A stretch of 5,671 bases of DNA, taken from positions 1 through 5,671 of the forward strand of contig JAIUYC010000340.1 of NCBI GenBank assembly GCA_020216575.1, read 5' to 3'. The notes below the pieces were generated by a model. It did no database searches. It had not been told where the DNA came from and saw only the letters and a program-made list of their open reading frames with translations. The stretch's first letter is position 1, and every line of letters begins with the position of its first letter. The position numbers and the translations under genes were made by a program. This document shows positions 5,431-5,671 of this stretch, in pieces. This DNA is from Coleofasciculus sp. S288. Its GTDB lineage: Bacteria; Cyanobacteriota; Cyanobacteriia; Cyanobacteriales; Coleofasciculaceae.

Positions 5431-5671
5431 TTGGAAATCTTTGACCAGCAGCACAGAAAGGTTTCAATAGATTCAAAGCGCTTTCCTACTAAAGCAGTTG
5501 GTCAACTTTCAGACGAAAAGATGCGGCAAGGTGCAGCTGCTGTTCGCTACTGTTTGGGTTTGTGAAGGAACAACCGCTTCAGTTTTTGTCTGAAGCTCTC
5601 ACCTCTGCATCATCCATTCACGAGCAGAAGCAGAGCTATCCATGCCCCCGGTGCGAATCTGGCGTTCTAGG
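5431..5671 (+). pseudogene. Overlapping coding-like frames, possibly a broken gene or transposase start (runs off the window)
   Basis: One frame, open from 5419 with a possible TTG start at 5431, encodes a hydrophilic, protein-like segment (LEIFDQQHRKVS, later LSDEKMRQGAAAVRYCLGL) and stops at TGA 5563-5565. A second frame, open from 5493 with a GTG at 5562 that overlaps that stop as GTGA, continues to the window end as VKEQPLQFLSEAL and then SYPCPRCESGVL, with a CPRC knuckle. Two readings fit: one gene split by a frameshift, or two overlapping reading frames as in some insertion sequences. No ribosome binding site or ATG supports either clearly. I do not recognise the family; a zinc-binding transposase or DNA-binding protein is only a guess. 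The frames could also be non-coding. Confidence 0.3.
5576..5596. repeat. 7-bp hairpin inside the right-edge coding-like region
   Basis: GCTTCAG (5576-5582) and CTGAAGC (5590-5596) are exact inverted repeats around TTTTTGT. It lies just downstream of the GTGA frame overlap at 5562-5565. No T-run follows on either strand, so it is not a terminator. Confidence 0.35.

Larger units (their letters stand above)
5239..5671. other. 433-bp right-hand region with repeats and coding remnants
   Basis: No intact gene is contained here. The stretch holds a perfect hairpin repeat (5317-5345), a solitary CRISPR-repeat-like 37-mer (5387-5423), two overlapping coding-like plus-strand frames (from about 5431 to the window edge) and a hairpin (5576-5596). 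On the minus strand a 23-codon open frame enters from the window edge and stops at 5599; it has no recognisable motif and cannot be judged. Confidence 0.6.

Noticed and set aside
5378..5470. Small ATG-initiated frame MRMVLIPLLGF... on the + strand
   Set aside because: It has about 30 codons and no ribosome binding site, overlaps the CRISPR-like repeat, and the neighbouring frame looks more protein-like.
5387..5494. A true two-repeat CRISPR array (37-mer, 37-nt spacer, second repeat at 5461)
   Set aside because: The second putative repeat matches only in its first eight bases or so; real repeats are near-identical, so only a solitary repeat-like sequence is reported.

Overview
The window is a piece of cyanobacterial chromosome. 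The octamer GCGATCGC (the cyanobacterial HIP1 palindrome) occurs nine times in 5.7 kb, about a hundred times more than chance. The genes belong to families typical of cyanobacteria: a CphA2-type cyanophycin synthetase, a TIGR02450 Trp-rich small protein, an S9 peptidase and a rhomboid. Short hairpin repeats in the spacers suggest a filamentous or other large-genome cyanobacterium. CphA2 is known mainly from N2-fixing cyanobacteria, so a diazotroph is likely, but that is inference.

Layout. Positions 1-1131 (+) hold the C-terminal ~376 codons of cphA2, cut by the window edge: the rear part of an ATP-grasp domain plus a shrunken Mur-ligase-like tail with no P-loop. A hairpin and a good intrinsic terminator (1272-1299) follow. 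Positions 1132-1837 carry no convincing gene but contain a 196-bp element with perfect 17-bp terminal inverted repeats and TA at both ends, probably a non-autonomous (MITE-like) mobile element. Positions 1838-2065 (-) encode a 75-aa zinc-ribbon protein with one C-terminal membrane helix, divergent from the next gene. Positions 2206-4143 (+) encode a 645-aa S9 prolyl-oligopeptidase-type serine peptidase with an intact Ser/Asp/His triad. After 55 bp comes a 200-aa rhomboid-type intramembrane serine protease (4199-4801), probably in the same transcript, with an inverted repeat spanning the junction. Positions 4984-5238 (+) encode a TIGR02450 Trp-rich protein. Positions 5239-5671 hold a perfect hairpin repeat, a solitary 37-nt CRISPR-repeat-like sequence and broken or overlapping coding-like frames ending in a CxxC motif at the window edge.

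How the genes work together. CphA2 would re-polymerise beta-Asp-Arg dipeptides into the nitrogen reserve cyanophycin. The S9 peptidase (soluble, peptide-cleaving) and the rhomboid (membrane) form a plausible two-protease transcription unit. Nothing in the sequence ties the proteases functionally to cyanophycin. I see no strong evidence for a new multigene system; the most unusual items are the IR-bounded element, the lone CRISPR-like repeat and the coding-like remnants at the right edge.
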